Part shown: positions 19,691 to 31,110 of the stretch, in pieces | How positions within the stretch are numbered: the stretch's first letter is position 1 | Layout: every line of letters begins with the position of its first letter | Assembly (NCBI GenBank): GCA_963575745.1 | Contig: CAUYUJ010001447.1 | Span: forward strand, 698,680-762,679 | Length of the DNA stretch: 64,000 nucleotides | DNA from: Prorocentrum cordatum | Lineage: Eukaryota; Sar; Dinophyceae; Prorocentrales; Prorocentraceae | Direction: 5' to 3' | The notes under the pieces: generated by a model | The model's input: only the letters and a program-made list of their open reading frames with translations | Database searches by the model: none | What the model was told of the DNA's origin: nothing | Translations under genes and position numbers: made by a program

Positions 19691-19845
19691 GGGGCCAGGA
19701 TCTGCGTGATGGGTGTCGAAAAATGACCCTCCAGGGAGGGCATCGGTGCACGACGTTCTGGCACGCGCTGATGTCCGCCATAGAGGAGAGACAAGCTAGG
19801 GCAGACACGTCGCCTACCGGCTACAGAATCTGTCCAAGACTTTCA
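19545..19845 (-). repeat. Segmental duplication end with PPR relic, copy 1
   Basis: Matches 25545-25800: GGCCACTTCGGCGCGTCTTT, then a CCAGGATCTGCGTGA box, then a decayed PPR start (minus-strand SADISACQ-like at about 19757-19800). Confidence 0.6.
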
Positions 19846-19849
19846 CGTG

Positions 19850-20290
19850 TGGTCAAGGCGGGATGTTACCGAACGGCTTTGTTGATGACGTTGGTTCTGA
19901 ACATTCTTTACTGTGGCCGCCGGGAACGTATGTGAGAACACGTGCGAGGAAGGGGGCCCGCGTGCCCCGCAGCGGGGCCCACACAGAGCCTCGGCGGACC
20001 CCCCAAGCGCAACGGGCAGCGACGCGGCGGCAACAGGCGGCAACGTGGAGAACACCTGGCGCACACCCAACGCGCAACGGGCGGCAACGAAACGGCAACG
20101 GGCACCAACGCGGCGGCAAACCATCGGCGCACCCCACACACGCAACCGGCGGCGACGTGGCGGCAACGGGTGGCAAGATGGCGACACCTCGGGGGACTCG
20201 GGGACTCATCCCACTCCTTAGAGACGCAAGTATGCACACCGAGGTACAAGCACTACTTGGGAAACGAATCCACCGATACATGTACGTATC
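19850..20290. repeat. Degenerate CGGCAACG-type repeat
   Basis: Contains many words of the type GGCGGCAACG and CACACCCAACGCGCAACGGG (about 20005-20180). No conserved protein in any frame. Confidence 0.5.
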
Positions 20291-20298
20291 CATGTTCT

Positions 20299-20445
20299 CT
20301 CTCTCTCTCTCTATCTCTCTCTGTCTCTGTATATCATTCTCTCTTTCTGTCTCTCTTTCTTTCTCGTTTTTTATGTGTGTCTCTCTCTCTCTCTCATTAT
20401 CTCATTATCTCTCTCTCTCTCTCCCCCTCTCCATGTCTCTCTCCT
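20299..20445. repeat. (CT)n-rich microsatellite
   Basis: About 145 bases of CTCTCT with TTTC and TATC interruptions. Confidence 0.9.
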
Positions 20446-20564
20446 TCCCTGATCTTACGTGTAAGCATATCGTAGTAAACCAACACGCATGCGAACAGGT
20501 ATGGCGCATATATGAACAACTTGCCTGTACGATGCTTCCCCCCACGCCCCCGAAGGCCTCAACA

Positions 20565-21038
20565 TCACCCGAAACAGGTGGTCGCTTCAGCAGATGCGAT
20601 GACGTTGGGCTGCAGATCTGCCTCCCGCATCTCACTAAGAAGGCCAAGGGCCCGCTGCCACTGCTCGCCTTTTTCGCACGCGCTGATGGCAGCGTTGTAG
20701 ACGATGACGTCGGGCTCAAGACTCGCAATCCACATCTCGCTTAGCAGCGCCAGAGCCCGCTGCCACTGCTCGCCCTTTTCGCACGCGCTGATCCCAGCGC
20801 TGTAGCTGACCAGGGCTGACCCGCGGCCTCCGGCCGCGGAAGTTGCCCGCCCTGGCGTGGACGTGAAGTGGAGCGTCTGGGGCCTCGCGGGTAAGGGGAG
20901 GTTGGAGGGGACGGCGTGGATGGAGGAGGTGGCCGCTGGAGGGGAAGGTGGGCGAGGGACGCAGGCAAGCAGGCCTGAAGGCAGGAACGCGGTGGTGGAG
21001 GCGGTGTCAGTGGAAGCACACCCATGTAGGCATGACAT
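20565..21038 (-). CDS. Short PPR protein or PPR gene fragment
   Basis: 157-residue frame with an ATG and a stop. Residues 1-75 are Ser/Thr/Pro/Ala-rich with little acid, which could be an organelle-targeting leader (inference). Residues about 77-111 and 112-146 are two PPR units: SACEKGEQWQRALALLSEM then LEPDVI, and SACEKGEQWQRALGLLSEM then LQPNVI. Known PPR proteins bind organellar RNA with many more units; two are too few for a typical binder. The frame stops after SAEATTCFG. Upstream sequence, read on the minus strand, matches the dead module at 4203-4600. This is the most intact PPR locus in the window. It could be an expressed minigene, the 5-prime exon of a longer spliced gene continuing leftward, or a pseudogene. 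Confidence 0.45.
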   Translation of the reverse strand: MSCLHGCASTDTASTTAFLPSGLLACVPRPPSPPAATSSIHAVPSNLPLPARPQTLHFTSTPGRATSAAGGRGSALVSYSAGISACEKGEQWQRALALLSEMWIASLEPDVIVYNAAISACEKGEQWQRALGLLSEMREADLQPNVIASAEATTCFG

Positions 21039-21299
21039 GGTGTGGGCTTCGAAGCTGTGTCTGACGCCCGCCGCAGTCCGTGTTCATCATAGCTTCTGCG
21101 GGGAAGGTAGCCGTGAGAAGTTGATCTGCTCTTCGCCGGGGCCGAATGATAATTTTATCTGGCAGTGTGGTGACAATGGGGCCAGTAGGAGCGGCCTAGG
21201 AGGCCAGGAAGAGGGCGGCGAGACGGAACTCCGTAAGAAGGGCCCCAGTGCGAGGACACGAATCGAGTATTTGAGCGCACCTCCCCAAGACGTCCCCAA

Positions 21300-21915
21300 A
21301 TAGCGCAGAGATGGCTCCCAGAGGGTCCAAGAAGCCTCCAAAACGATGCTGGAAGTTCGACGCTCCCCAAAAGAGAAGCATCCAAGGGCTCTCGGGGGCC
21401 GCTTGGGGGCCTCTTTTCGTCCTCCTGGGGGTGGGTCTCTCGGAGCCCTCTTTGGCAGTCTTGAGTGCATCTTGGGCCGTCTTGGGGCGATGTGGGGCCG
21501 TCTTGGGCGCCTCTCGGACCATCTTGGGACAATCTTGCGGCCATCTTGGTTCAATATTGGGCGCTACTGGGGCTGTCTTTGGTGCTTCTTGAACCGTCTC
21601 GGGCGCCTCTGGAGCCGTCCCGGACGGCCCAGAGACCGTCTTGGAGACTGTCCAAACGGAAAGTCTTGGAGACGGGGCGGCGGGGGCCTCTACAGCCGTC
21701 TTGGAGACGGGCCGGTGGAGCCGTCTTGGGCCATTATTAACTGGTCTTGGGGCTATCTTGGGTGCGTCTTGGGCCGTCTCGGGCGCCTCTCGAGCCGTCC
21801 CAGGGCAGTGTGTGGCCCTTTGGGCGCCCTCATGGGGGCGTCTGGGCGCGTCTTGGGGCGAGCTGGGGGGCCTGTATAGCCTTCTGGACGCTGCGAGGAC
21901 GAAAAAGCAAGATAT
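21300..21915. repeat. CGTCTTGGG minisatellite
   Basis: Degenerate minisatellite as elsewhere, mixed with GGAGACGG(G/C)CGG words around 21650-21720. No gene recognised. Confidence 0.7.
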
Positions 21916-23540
21916 ATACAAGGGGCACGTGTGTGCCCAGGCTCATTCCAAAAAACTGAAGGGGCGTTGGAAGCAGGAGTGAAATGCAACAGCGAAGTCG
22001 CACTCGAGCGCAAGTGGGGTTGCCACACCTTGCGATGTGTGTACCAGGGCCCGCCAGGAAGCCTCAGGATGCCCGACTTGGATACCAGAAGAGGCTCCAG
22101 GAGGCCCCAGGATTGTGAGTGTTGTGTGTGTGTGTGTGATGTGTGCTCTGTGTTGTGCGTGTTTTTTGTGCGTTGTAGGTGTTGTGTGTGTTATGTTTGT
22201 CTAGCGTGTGATGTGTTGGGCGTGATTTGTGTCTCTGTGCGTGCGTGTAGTTCTGAGGCCCCAGGAGGCCAAAGGAGGCCTCAGGAGGCTCCAGGAGACC
22301 CCAGGAGGCTTCAGGAGGCCCCAAGAGGCTCCAGGAGGCTGCAGGAGGCCCCAGGAGGCCCCAGGAGGTTTCAGGAGACCCCCAGGAGGCTCCGAGGCGG
22401 GGTCTGGGGTACCAGAAGGTTCAGAAAGCCCCAGGAGGCCCCAGGAGGTTCCAGGATGCCCCCAGGAGGCTCGGAGGCGCTGTCTGGGGTACCAGAGGGT
22501 ACGCCGGGGCTCGATTTTGGCAGGATGTTTCAGGCGAAACCGCCATTCTCTGAGAATCAGGGTCAACATCATTGAGATTACCATGTGTTTTTGAAGGTTG
22601 TGTTAAAATGTTGAAATTCTAATGTGTGTTTTAAACCCTGACGTCACGATCTGCGTGAGGGGCGCCACCGAATTTCAGAATTTCGAGGGTGTCCCTAGCG
22701 AAACGGCCAGACAAATCGCGAACGCGGCGCCCTGCGTACGCATCAATCGCCTCTGAGCCCTACTCCATCGGAGAGGTGCGTATGATAATACATATATATA
22801 TACAAGTGGCACGTGTGTGCCCAGGCTCATACAACAAGCTGAAGGGGCGTTTGAAGCAGGAGTGACATGCAACAGCGAAGTCGCACTCGAGCGCAAGTGG
22901 GGTTGCCACACCTTGCGATGTGTGTACCAGGGCCCCCCAGGAAGCCTCAGGAGGCCCGACTTGGATACCAGGAGAGGCTCCAGGAGGCCCCAGGATTGTG
23001 AGTGTTGTGTGTGTGTGTGTGATGTGTGCTTTGTGTGGTGCGTGCTTTTTGCGTGTTGTCGGTGCTGTGTGTGTATGTTATGTTTGTCTAGCGTGTGATG
23101 TGTTGGGCGTGATTTGTGTCTCTGTGTGTGCATGTAGTTCTGAAGCCCCAGGAGGCCCCAGGAGGCCCCAGGCGGCCTCAGCAGGCCCAGGAGAACTCCA
23201 GGAGGCTCCGAGGCGGGGTCTGGGGTACCAGAAGGTCCAGAAAGCCCCAGGAGGCCCCAGGAGGTTCCAGGAGGCCCCCAGGAGGCTCCGAGGAGGGGTC
23301 TGGGGCTCGATTTTGGGAGGATGTCTCAGGCGAAACCGCCATTCTCTGAGAATCGGAGTCAAAATCATTGAAATTACCATGTGTTTTTGAAGGTTTTATG
23401 ATAAAATGTTGGAAATCCTATGTGTTTTTGGACCCTGACGTCACGATCTGCGTGAGGGGTGCCACCGATTTTCAGAATTTCGAGGATGTCCCGAGCGAAA
23501 CGGCCAGAAAAATCGCGAACGACGGACGCATTAATCGCCT
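21915..23540. repeat. Tandem segmental duplication with a CCAGGAGGCC minisatellite
   Basis: Two copies, about 21920-22700 and 22795-23530. Both run in the same order: GCACGTGTGTGCCCAGGCTC, GCAACAGCGAAGTCGCACTC, a TGTGTGTG-rich stretch, an 11-base CCAGGAGGCCC-type minisatellite (22255-22490; 23145-23300), GAAACCGCCATTCTCTGAGA, and CCCTGACGTCACGATCTGCG. The minisatellite can be read as a collagen-like or Gly/Arg-rich peptide but has no gene features. Confidence 0.85.
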
Positions 23541-23573
23541 CTGAGCTCTACTCCCTCGGAGAGGTGCGTATGA

Positions 23574-23575
23574 GA

Positions 23576-23614
<39 letters not shown>

Positions 23615-23615
23615 T
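23574..23615. repeat. (TA)n/(GA)n microsatellite
   Basis: TATATATATA followed by GAGAGAGA. A related TATATATATA run is at 22790. Confidence 0.9.
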
Positions 23616-23629
23616 ATTGAAAAAGGTGC

Positions 23630-24400
23630 GTTCCCCGTCGGGAATGGGACGGTTTGGGCCACTTGGGGCTCTCCTGGAGGCCCTCCTGGGCCGTCTTGGG
23701 AGCCTCCTGGCCTGCCTTGGGGGCCTCTGGGGCTGTCGTGGGGCTCCCAAGGGTGCTCTGAGGCCGTCTTGGCGCCCCCTAGAGCCTCTCGGAGTCGTCC
23801 CGTTGGCCTCTTGGATGCTCTTGGGCTGTCTTGGGTGCGTCCTGGGCCGTCTCGGGCGCCTCTGGAGCCGTCCCGGGGCCGTGTGGGCCTCTGGGTGCGT
23901 CTTGAGGTGAGGTGGAGGGCCTCTATAGCCGTCTTGGACGCTGCGAGGGCGAAAAAACCGAACATAGCGAAAATGTGGGTTCCCCGTTGGAAATGGGACG
24001 GTTTGGGCCTCTTGGGGCCTGGAGACCCTCCTGGGCCGTCTTGGGAGCCTCCTGGCCTGCCTTGGGACCTCTGGGGCTGCCTTGGGGCTCCCAAGGGTGC
24101 TCTGAGGCCGTCTTGGCGCCCCCTGGAGCCTCTTGGAGATGTCCCGTTGGCCATTCTTGGCTGCGCTTGGGGCTGTCTTGGGTGCGTTCTGGGCCGTCGG
24201 GGCCGTGTGGGGCCCTTTGGGGGCCTCTGGGGGCGTCTTGGGGCGAGGTGGAGGGCCTGTATAGCCGTTTGGGAGCCCTTCTGGGGTGCTCTGGGGGCGT
24301 CTGTGGGCGATCGGGAAGGCTTGTATAGCCGTCTTGTTGGACGCGGTGAAGACGAAAAGAACGAGCATATCAAAAACATACGTTTCCCGGAGCGAATGGA
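23630..24400. repeat. Duplicated minisatellite block
   Basis: Two copies about 355 bases apart, starting TTCCCCGT(C/T)GG(G/A)AATGGGAC at about 23632 and 23982. Each ends with GGACGC(T/G)(G)CGA-type sequence and an A-rich stretch. Confidence 0.75.
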
Positions 24401-24409
24401 GCAAGTTTT

Positions 24410-25800
24410 GCATCTTGGGTCCCTCCTGGGTGTCCTGGCTTGGGGTCCTCTGGGGCCGGCTTGGGCGCCTCTTGGGCCATCTTGGGGCTCCCTGGGCCGT
24501 CTGGGGACGCGCTTGGAGGCCTCTTTTGCGGTCCTGGGACGGTCTTGTGGTTCTCTGCGGCCGTCGTGGAGCGTCGGCTAGCCGAGAAGGCGAGAAAGCA
24601 ACATTCCCTCCAAAACCATTGAGAAAATAAGGATTCTGGCCTCTGGGGGCCTGCTTCGGGGTACTGTTGGAGGCTCTTGGCGGCCTCGTGGGGGGGTCTT
24701 GGGGCCTTGTGTGGGCGTACGGGCGCCCAGGGCTCGGAGTGTCAGGGTTTTTCCTTATTCTTTGGTCCCCTCTGGGGCATGGCTTGGGGTCCTCTGGGGC
24801 TGGCTTGGGCGCCTCTTGGGCCATCTTAGGGCTCCCTGGGCCGTCTAGGGACGCGCTTGGAGGCCTGTTGGGCCGTCCTAGGGCGGTCTTGTCTCTTCGG
24901 CCGTCTTGGAGCGTCGGCTAGCCGAGAAGGCGAGAAGGCAAAACACCTGCAAAAACAATTGAACAATTAAAGATTTGGCATCTGGGGGCATGCCTCGGAG
25001 GACTGCTGGAGGCTCTTGGAGGCCTCTAGGGCCTTGTTGGGGGCCCCCATGGGCCATATGGAGGACGCGCTTGGAGGCCTCTTTTGCGGTCCTGGGACGG
25101 TCTTGTGGTTCTCTGCGGCCGTCGTGGAGCGTCGGCTAGCCGAGAAGACGAGAAGGATTTTGGCCTCTGGCGGCATGCGTCGGGGTACTGTTGGAGGCTC
25201 TTGGCGGCCTCTTGGGGGGTCTTGGAGCCTTGTGTGGGCGTATGGGCGCCCAGGACTCGGAGTGTCAGGGGTTGTCCCCGTGCTTCGGTCCCCTCTTGGG
25301 CATGGCTTGGGGTCCTCGGGGGCAGTCTCGGGCGCATCTTGGGCCATCTTGGGGCTCCCTGGGCCGTCTGGGGACGCGCTTGGAGGCCTGTTGGGCCGTC
25401 CTGGGGCAGTCTTGTGGGTGTCTTCGGCCGGATTTGAGCGTCGGCTAGCCGAGAAGGTGATCAGGCAAAACACATGCAAAAACCAATGACAATTAAGGAG
25501 TTTTGGCCTCTGGGGACATGCTTCGGTGGACTGTTGAAGGCTCTTGGAGACCTCTAGAGCCTTGGTGGGGTCCTCTAGGGGGCCTCGTGGGCCTTGTTGG
25601 GGGCCTCTAGGGGGCCTCTTGGACGCTCCTTGGAGTCTCTGATGGCCACTTCGGCGCGTCTTTGGGGGGAGGGCTGGATTTGCGACGCGCGGGGGCCAGG
25701 ATCTGCGTGAGGGGTGTCGAAACATGGCCCTTCCAGGGAGGGCAAAGTGCACGACCTTTTCGCACGCCCTTCCGTCTGCCATGGAGAAGAGACTAGTGTG
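24410..25800. repeat. Tandem array of about 340-base minisatellite units, array 2
   Basis: Same units as 18290-19690, with the marker GGGGACGCGCTTGGAGGCCT at about 24502 and 25370 and close variants at 24846 and 25062. It ends in the same module (CCAGGATCTGCGTGA) and decayed PPR start (about 25753-25800). So a segment of about 1.4 kb was duplicated together with its PPR relic. Confidence 0.8.
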
Positions 25801-26450
25801 AACCCGTGGTTGAAATCCAGGGTATGCTGAACCTGGGACCCACACACCGTGGGTGAACAGCTCATCGAAGTTGAACAGCTCGGGCGTCCCTGGGGCAGTG
25901 TCGGGATCGTCTTGGGGCCGTCGTTCCAGAGGGCACGATGAGGGACCGGGGAGGGTCCCAAGAGGGCTCCAAGAGGGCCCCAGGACGCCGCCGAGCGCGG
26001 GCCCACCGTTCTGCCACGAGAGGCTTTTCTGCGGCAGAATGCACCTGGCCCTATCTTGGAGGGGCCCGAAGGCCCCAGGAGGGCCGCAAGAGCGCCACCA
26101 GGGGCCCCAAGAGGGCCCCAAACCGCATGTACTTGATATGCTTCTTGGGCTTGCGAGAGGGGCATCCAAGTACATGCGTCATGGGGCCTTCTCGGGGCCC
26201 TCTGGGGGCCCTCCTGGCCCCCTCTTGGGGCCCCTCAGGAGCGCTCCGACCCTGTCCTGGCCCCCTCTTGGGGCCGCCATGGGCGCCTGAGGAGCTGTCC
26301 TGGCGCAGTCTTGAGCCGTCTTGGGGCCCTCCTGGCAGCCTCCTGATGCCTTTTGGGGCGATCTTGAGGGCCTGTCTGGCCGTCTTGGACGCTTCGAAGA
26401 CGAAAAGCAAGGGAACTCATGAAATGTACGCTTTCCCTAGGGATTGGGAC
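25780..26450. repeat. PPR 5-prime module and minisatellite
   Basis: On the minus strand 25780-25900 encodes ELFNFDELFTHGVWVPGSAY, homologous to MFSSDELFTLGVRAPGSARR at 26850-26940 next to a PPR unit. The rest is degenerate minisatellite. No intact gene. Confidence 0.5.
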
Positions 26451-26730
26451 GATTTGTCCTGTTCGGGCTCTCCTGGGGATCTCTCTGGAGCCCACTTCCA
26501 ATATTTTGGTTGCCTCTTGGGCCGTCGGGGGGCTGTCGTGGGCGTCTTCGAGCGCTCGGGGCCCGTCTGGGATGCCCTCTTGGACTGTCTTCGGCCGTCT
26601 TCGGGCCCTCTTGGGGGCCTCCGGGGGCTCCGAGCGCCTGCCCGCAGCGGGCCGAGACGGGCAGAGGCGGGCCGAGGCGGACCGATGCCAATGGGCCCTC
26701 TTTTCGCACGCGCTGATTCCGGTACTGCAG

Positions 26731-26896
26731 TTTGGATAACGTCGGGCTCCAGGCACGCTGCCCGCATCTCGCTGAGCAGCGCCACGGCCCGCTGCCACTG
26801 CTCGCCCTTTTCGCACGCGCTGACCCCAGCGTTGTAGCTGACTAGTGTGAGCCCGTGGATTAAATCCACGGCGTGCTGAACCTGGGGCTCGCACAC
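26731..26896 (-). pseudogene. PPR repeat fragment
   Basis: One PPR unit on the minus strand: LTLVSYNAGVSACEKGEQWQ, then RAVALLSEMRAACLEPDVIQ. A second unit is started (SARAKRG) and then degenerates. The leader EPQVQHAVDLIHG and the homologous FSSDELF segment lie just upstream (26850-26940). Single unit, no intact frame of PPR length. Confidence 0.55.
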
Positions 26897-27147
26897 CGAG
26901 GGTGAACAACTCGTCGGAGCTGAACATCTCGGGAAACCCTGGGGCCGCGGCGGGACGATGTCGGGCCATCCTGCGAGCCGGCCTGGGACGTCTTGAAGGC
27001 CTCGCGCGGTTCCTGGGCGCCTCCAGGGCGTGCTGTGAGGCTGCTGTCTCCATGTCGCCCCTGAGGTTGCACTAGCTGCAGGGCCTGCAGCAGGCTCCGG
27101 GAGCCGAGGCTGGAGTGGGGGTCTGCTCCATCTCGGGGTGGTCCAGG

Positions 27148-27151
<4 letters not shown>

Positions 27152-27193
<42 letters not shown>
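27152..27193. repeat. (TA)n microsatellite
   Basis: About 42 bases of pure TA, a sharp contrast to the GC-rich surroundings. Confidence 0.95.
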
Positions 27194-27194
<1 letters not shown>

Positions 27195-27299
27195 TGGTCT
27201 TGGGGCTGTCTTGAGGGCCACAGAGGGCTCTGCTCGGCCGCATGGGGGGGAGCGAGATGCTGGTCCCCGCGGCGTCTGCGAGTCTGTCACCCGTAATCG

Positions 27300-27760
27300 G
27301 CCGTAGAGGGGGAGCGACCGAAGTGGCTGCAGGTCCAGAGTGGAGTCCCCAGAGCGGCAGGAGCCTCGATGAGGGAAGGAGGAGAAGGTCAGAGGAGAAG
27401 GTTCCCCCTGTCACCCCTAATCGGCCGTAGGGGGGGATCCATCGGGCGCCGCTGACGCCGCTGGTGTGCAGCGTGGGCGAAGTCCCATCGGGGGCCGCGG
27501 GCGCGGCCGGACAAATTTGACATCCTTGTTGGTTTTGTCCGGGGGCTCTGCAAGGCTGTCCTGGAACGCTCGTGGAGCCTCCGCGGGACCCATCGGGGGG
27601 CCTGACGCCGCTGGCGTAGCCTCGGCGAGGCTTCATCGGAGCTCGCGGCCCCGGCTGGACCAATCTGACATTCTTGTTGGTTTTTGTCTGGTGGCTCGAG
27701 CGGGGCTGTCAGGGAACGCTCGACGGGCCTTCGCGGGGCCCTCCTGCCCCGGTCTGGGGG
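27300..27760. repeat. Tandem duplication of about 150-170 bases
   Basis: Units contain GACAT(C/T)CTTGTTGGTTTT, GGCTGTC(C/A)(T/G)GGAACGCTCG and CTGACGCCGCTGG(C/T)GT at about 27450-27620 and again at 27605-27750, with part of it before (27300 and 27420, ATCGGCCGTAG). No gene seen. Confidence 0.65.
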
Positions 27761-28029
27761 CCACCCCGGAATGCAGTCGGGAGGCTCCAGAGACTCTGGG
27801 GGCTGACCTGGAGGTGAAAAGGGATGAGTTAAATTTTTGCGAATCGCGCCGGGCCTGGGCGCGATTAGCAAAAACACAAAAAGGTTTCCAGGCACAGTCA
27901 GAGTGAGGGGGCCACGTGTGCGGGCCTCGGTGGGGGGGCCGCACAGGGCGGCCACGTACTGGGGCCACGTGGGGTGGCCTCCGTCTCCGCGGACGACGGA
28001 TGGGAAGGTGGAGTCAGAAGCGGCGAGCA

Positions 28030-28660
28030 ATCCCGGGGCTCGGGGGCCGTGCCGGGGGCCCTCCGAGACCCTGTCCGGGGTTTCTCGGGGCGTCTTGGGG
28101 CCCTCTTGTGGGTCTCGGGCCGCCTCGGAGGTCGCTTTGGGCCCTCTTGGGCGGAATCTGGGGCCCTTCTTGGGGCGTCTTAGGGCCCTCTTGGGAGTCT
28201 CGGGCCGTTTCGGAGGTCGCTTTGGGCCCGCTCGGGCAGGATCTGGGACCCAAGTTAGGGCTGACTTGGGTGTCACTTGAAGCTCTCTTGGGCCTTCTTG
28301 GGGCCCTCTTGGGCCGTCTACGGGCCTTCTTGGGCCGTCTGGGAGTCCTCCTTGGGTCCTCTGGAACCGTGCAGGGGCGATCTGGGAAGCCCCCGGGGCC
28401 ATCCTGGGCCGTTGTAGGCCCGAAGTGGCGGGAACAGGCAAACTCTCGAACCTTCGGAAAACGCACAAGTGTTGCCTCTTGGCGCCGTCCACGCGGTCCT
28501 CGGGGGCCGTCTCTGAGGCCTTTTTGGGCCGTCATGGGGCTCCCGTCGGGTCGGCTTCTGCCATCTTGGGCGTCTGTGAGGCCGTCTTGGGGCGATCTGG
28601 GGTCCTGGAGCCGTCGGCGAGCCCCGGAGGCTCTCCGGGCGGCCCGCGGGCTCTGCGGCA
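28030..28660. repeat. CGTCTTGGG minisatellite
   Basis: Degenerate minisatellite including a roughly 110-base internal repeat (TCTCGGGCC(G/T)C(C/T)TCGGAGGTCG at about 28115 and 28199). No gene seen. Confidence 0.7.
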
Positions 28661-28667
28661 CGGGGCG

Positions 28668-28762
28668 CTGCCACTGCTTCTGCTACTCGCACGCGCTTCG
28701 CCCGGAATTGTGGTACAGACTAGGGCTGACCCGTGGACTGCGTCCACGGCCTCTTTCTCAAA
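28668..28762 (-). pseudogene. Decayed PPR relic
   Basis: Minus-strand VDAVHGSALV is retained while the SACEKGEQWQ part is scrambled (CTTCTGCTACTCGCACGCGC). Same left boundary as the relics at 229-375 and 1118-1222. Confidence 0.45.
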
Positions 28763-29019
28763 GTGGCGTCCAGGGGAAAGGCAGAAACGCTGCCGAAAAA
28801 GGTACCAACATGTCGGCGAGACGCGCGTCTCCAGCAGGAGCGCCTGCAGGCGCCGCTCGACGCCGTCGAAGACGCGGGTGGCGGCAGCGGCGGCACACTG
28901 AACGGGGCTGTGGGATGTACCTCGGGCTTCTGGCGGCCGTCCAAAACATCTGGGAGCGTGTCTGGCGGCTCCTGGGCTCAAGACGGGCCCCAGTCTAAGA
29001 CCTCTGGGGAGCTTCTTGG

Positions 29020-29640
29020 GTCAATTCTGGAACCTCCTGGTAAGCTTGCTGGGGGCATCTTGGAGGCCTCTTGGGGGCCTTCGGGGCTTCTTGGGGGCCT
29101 CGTTGACCGTCTTATGGGGTTTCCTGTTCCACCTGACGCTGGCGGGAGCCGTCTTGGATTCTTGGCCGTCTTGAAGGCCTCGTGGGCCGTATTGGGGTCT
29201 TTTTGGGGCCGTCTTGGAGGCCTCTTGGGCCGCTATGGGGCCCCATCTTGGACGCCTCTTGCGCGATCTTGGGGCGATATTCGTGGCCCATTGGGCCGTC
29301 TTAGGCCATCGGAAGGCCGAAGAGAAAGCACATGTCAAACCCCACCAAGCAACCACCAGAAAATAAATGTTGGGCCTCTGGGAGCCTTCCTGGAAGCTCT
29401 TAGAAGCCTGTGGAACCGACTCCGGGGCCACTTGGGCGCTTCTTGGGCCGTCTCTGCGGTCGTGGACACTCTTGGACCATCTCGGCGGTCGTGGAAGTAT
29501 CTTGGGACCGTCTTCGAAGCCACCTTGGGGCTATCATGAGCTCTCTTGAACTATTTTGACCGTCTTGGAGGCATCTTGGAGGCCATCTTTGATCATCTTG
29601 CCCGTCTTGGGGCCGATGGAGCCAATGAAGACCGAAATTT
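29020..29640. repeat. CGTCTTGGG minisatellite
   Basis: Last plus-orientation block of this minisatellite in the window. 28770-29020 and 29640-29900 hold nothing I recognise. Confidence 0.7.
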
Positions 29641-29904
29641 GGAAGCTTCCCATGTGGCCGGCGCGCTGTGCCGAAGTCCCATAGGGGAGTCCTGAAAGAA
29701 CTCAAAAGCATCATGACCTCAATACGACAGGCGACTCTGTGATAGATCAACAGGGGGCGGCGGATCGAAGACGCCTACGGCGAATCACCGCCGCCCTCTA
29801 CCTGCTCGAACGTCGTGACCAGAGCCCTGCCAAACAACTGGACCATGTGTTCCCCCAGCATTCATGGACACCCTTCGGGAACCACGCGGGGTAACAAAAA
29901 TAAT

Positions 29905-30340
29905 TAGCGGAGGAGATGAAGGAAAAAAACAAGGAGGAAGAGGAGGCGGAGGAGGCTGAAGAGGAGGAGTAGCAGGACCAGTGTAAACCCAGGACTCATG
30001 AACGATGTTAGAATTACCCCTTCCTCCAAGCTTCCTCTTCTTAGGCCCCTACAAGGCTTCATTTCCACTGAAAGAACTGCCTCGTTGGGTGACAATGGTT
30101 TGAAGACCCTGAAGTGTGCCAAAACACCGTTCTCGGGACTCGAAAGCACCGAATCCACTTGACTGTTGCGCCTTGACGATCCGGAATCGTGCGAGAATCA
30201 ACGTGACTGTTGCGCCCTTACAGTTCAAAGTCCTTCCAAAACCCCATTTATGGCACGTTGAGTGGGAATCCGTGAAAAGTGTGGCAACTGTTTAAGACGA
30301 CAGTGCGCGGCGCTAAGGCGAGAGACACATGTTGAATTAG
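29905..30340. repeat. Composite dispersed repeat, copy 1
   Basis: A GGA-rich tract (29908-29972), then about 280 bases with CATTTCCACTGAA(A/G)GAACTG, ACTGTTGCG(C/T)CTTG and GTCCTTCCAAAACCCC, then one unit of an 83-base repeat (GTGCGCGGCGCTAAGGCGAG at about 30300). The same order is found at 60675-61650. Confidence 0.75.
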
Positions 30341-30454
30341 ACGTCTTGGAGCCTCCTGGCGGCCGCCAAGGGCCGTCCAGGACCGCCCCAGGAACGCCGA
30401 GATCCGCCCTGGCCAGCTGCCACTGCAGGGCAACCTCGCACGCACTGACCCGAG

Positions 30455-30706
30455 CATTTTAGGATAGATAATGTTGAGCTCCAGCATCGACTCCCGCATC
30501 TCGCCGAGCAGCGCCAAGGCCCGCTGCCACTGCTCGCCCTTCCCACACGCGCTGATCCCAGCGCTGTAGCTGATCACGTCAGGCTCCAGCTGCGCCTCCC
30601 GCATCCCGCTGAGAAGCGCCAAACCCCGCTGCCACTGCTCGCCCTTGTCGCACGCGCTGATCTCAGCGTTGCAGCTGACTAGTGTGGACCCGTGGAGCAG
30701 CTCCGT
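30455..30706 (-). pseudogene. Two PPR units in a low-complexity frame
   Basis: Minus strand: STLVSCNAEISACDKGEQWQ, RGLALLSGMREAQLEPDVIS, then YSAGISACGKGEQWQRALAL and LGEMRESMLELNII. The frame stays open on both sides (30248-31114), but there it encodes only Pro/Arg-rich minisatellite peptide. The second unit is followed by a decayed third. It may be a fragment of a PPR gene or one exon; no complete gene can be assembled here. Confidence 0.55.
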
Positions 30707-31110
30707 GGAGCAAATCTGCAGGTGCCCTGGCAGGGGGACGCGGCGGGGTCTCTGGGCCATCTTTGGTCGTCGTGGGCGCCTCTTGGGTCGTCTTGGGGCT
30801 TCCCATAACTTGTCCTGCAACTCTCCTGGGCCGTCTCGCAGCCTTGCAGGAGGTCCCGGAACCACCTGGGACATCTTGGGCGCCCGGGGACTCGCTGGAA
30901 GGCACTTGGGGCACCTGAAAATCCTCTTGCGGGACGCTTGTGGATTCTGTTGGGCCTCATCTTGCCTTCTCGGATGCCTCTGGGAGCTTTGGGTGCAGGG
31001 GTCTCCCGGAGCCCTCCTGGGAGACCCTGGGGCCCCATGGAGCTCCAGAGGCTTCGACGGCCCCCTGCCACTGCTCGCCCCGTTTCGCACCCGCGCCAGC
31101 CCAGAACGAT

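Noticed and set aside
21931-23390. Collagen-like or Gly-rich frames
   Set aside because: Produced by the CCAGGAGGCC minisatellite; frames shift between the two duplicated copies.
28733-29539. 268-codon plus-strand frame
   Set aside because: Starts in a PPR relic read on the wrong strand and continues through minisatellite; no domain.
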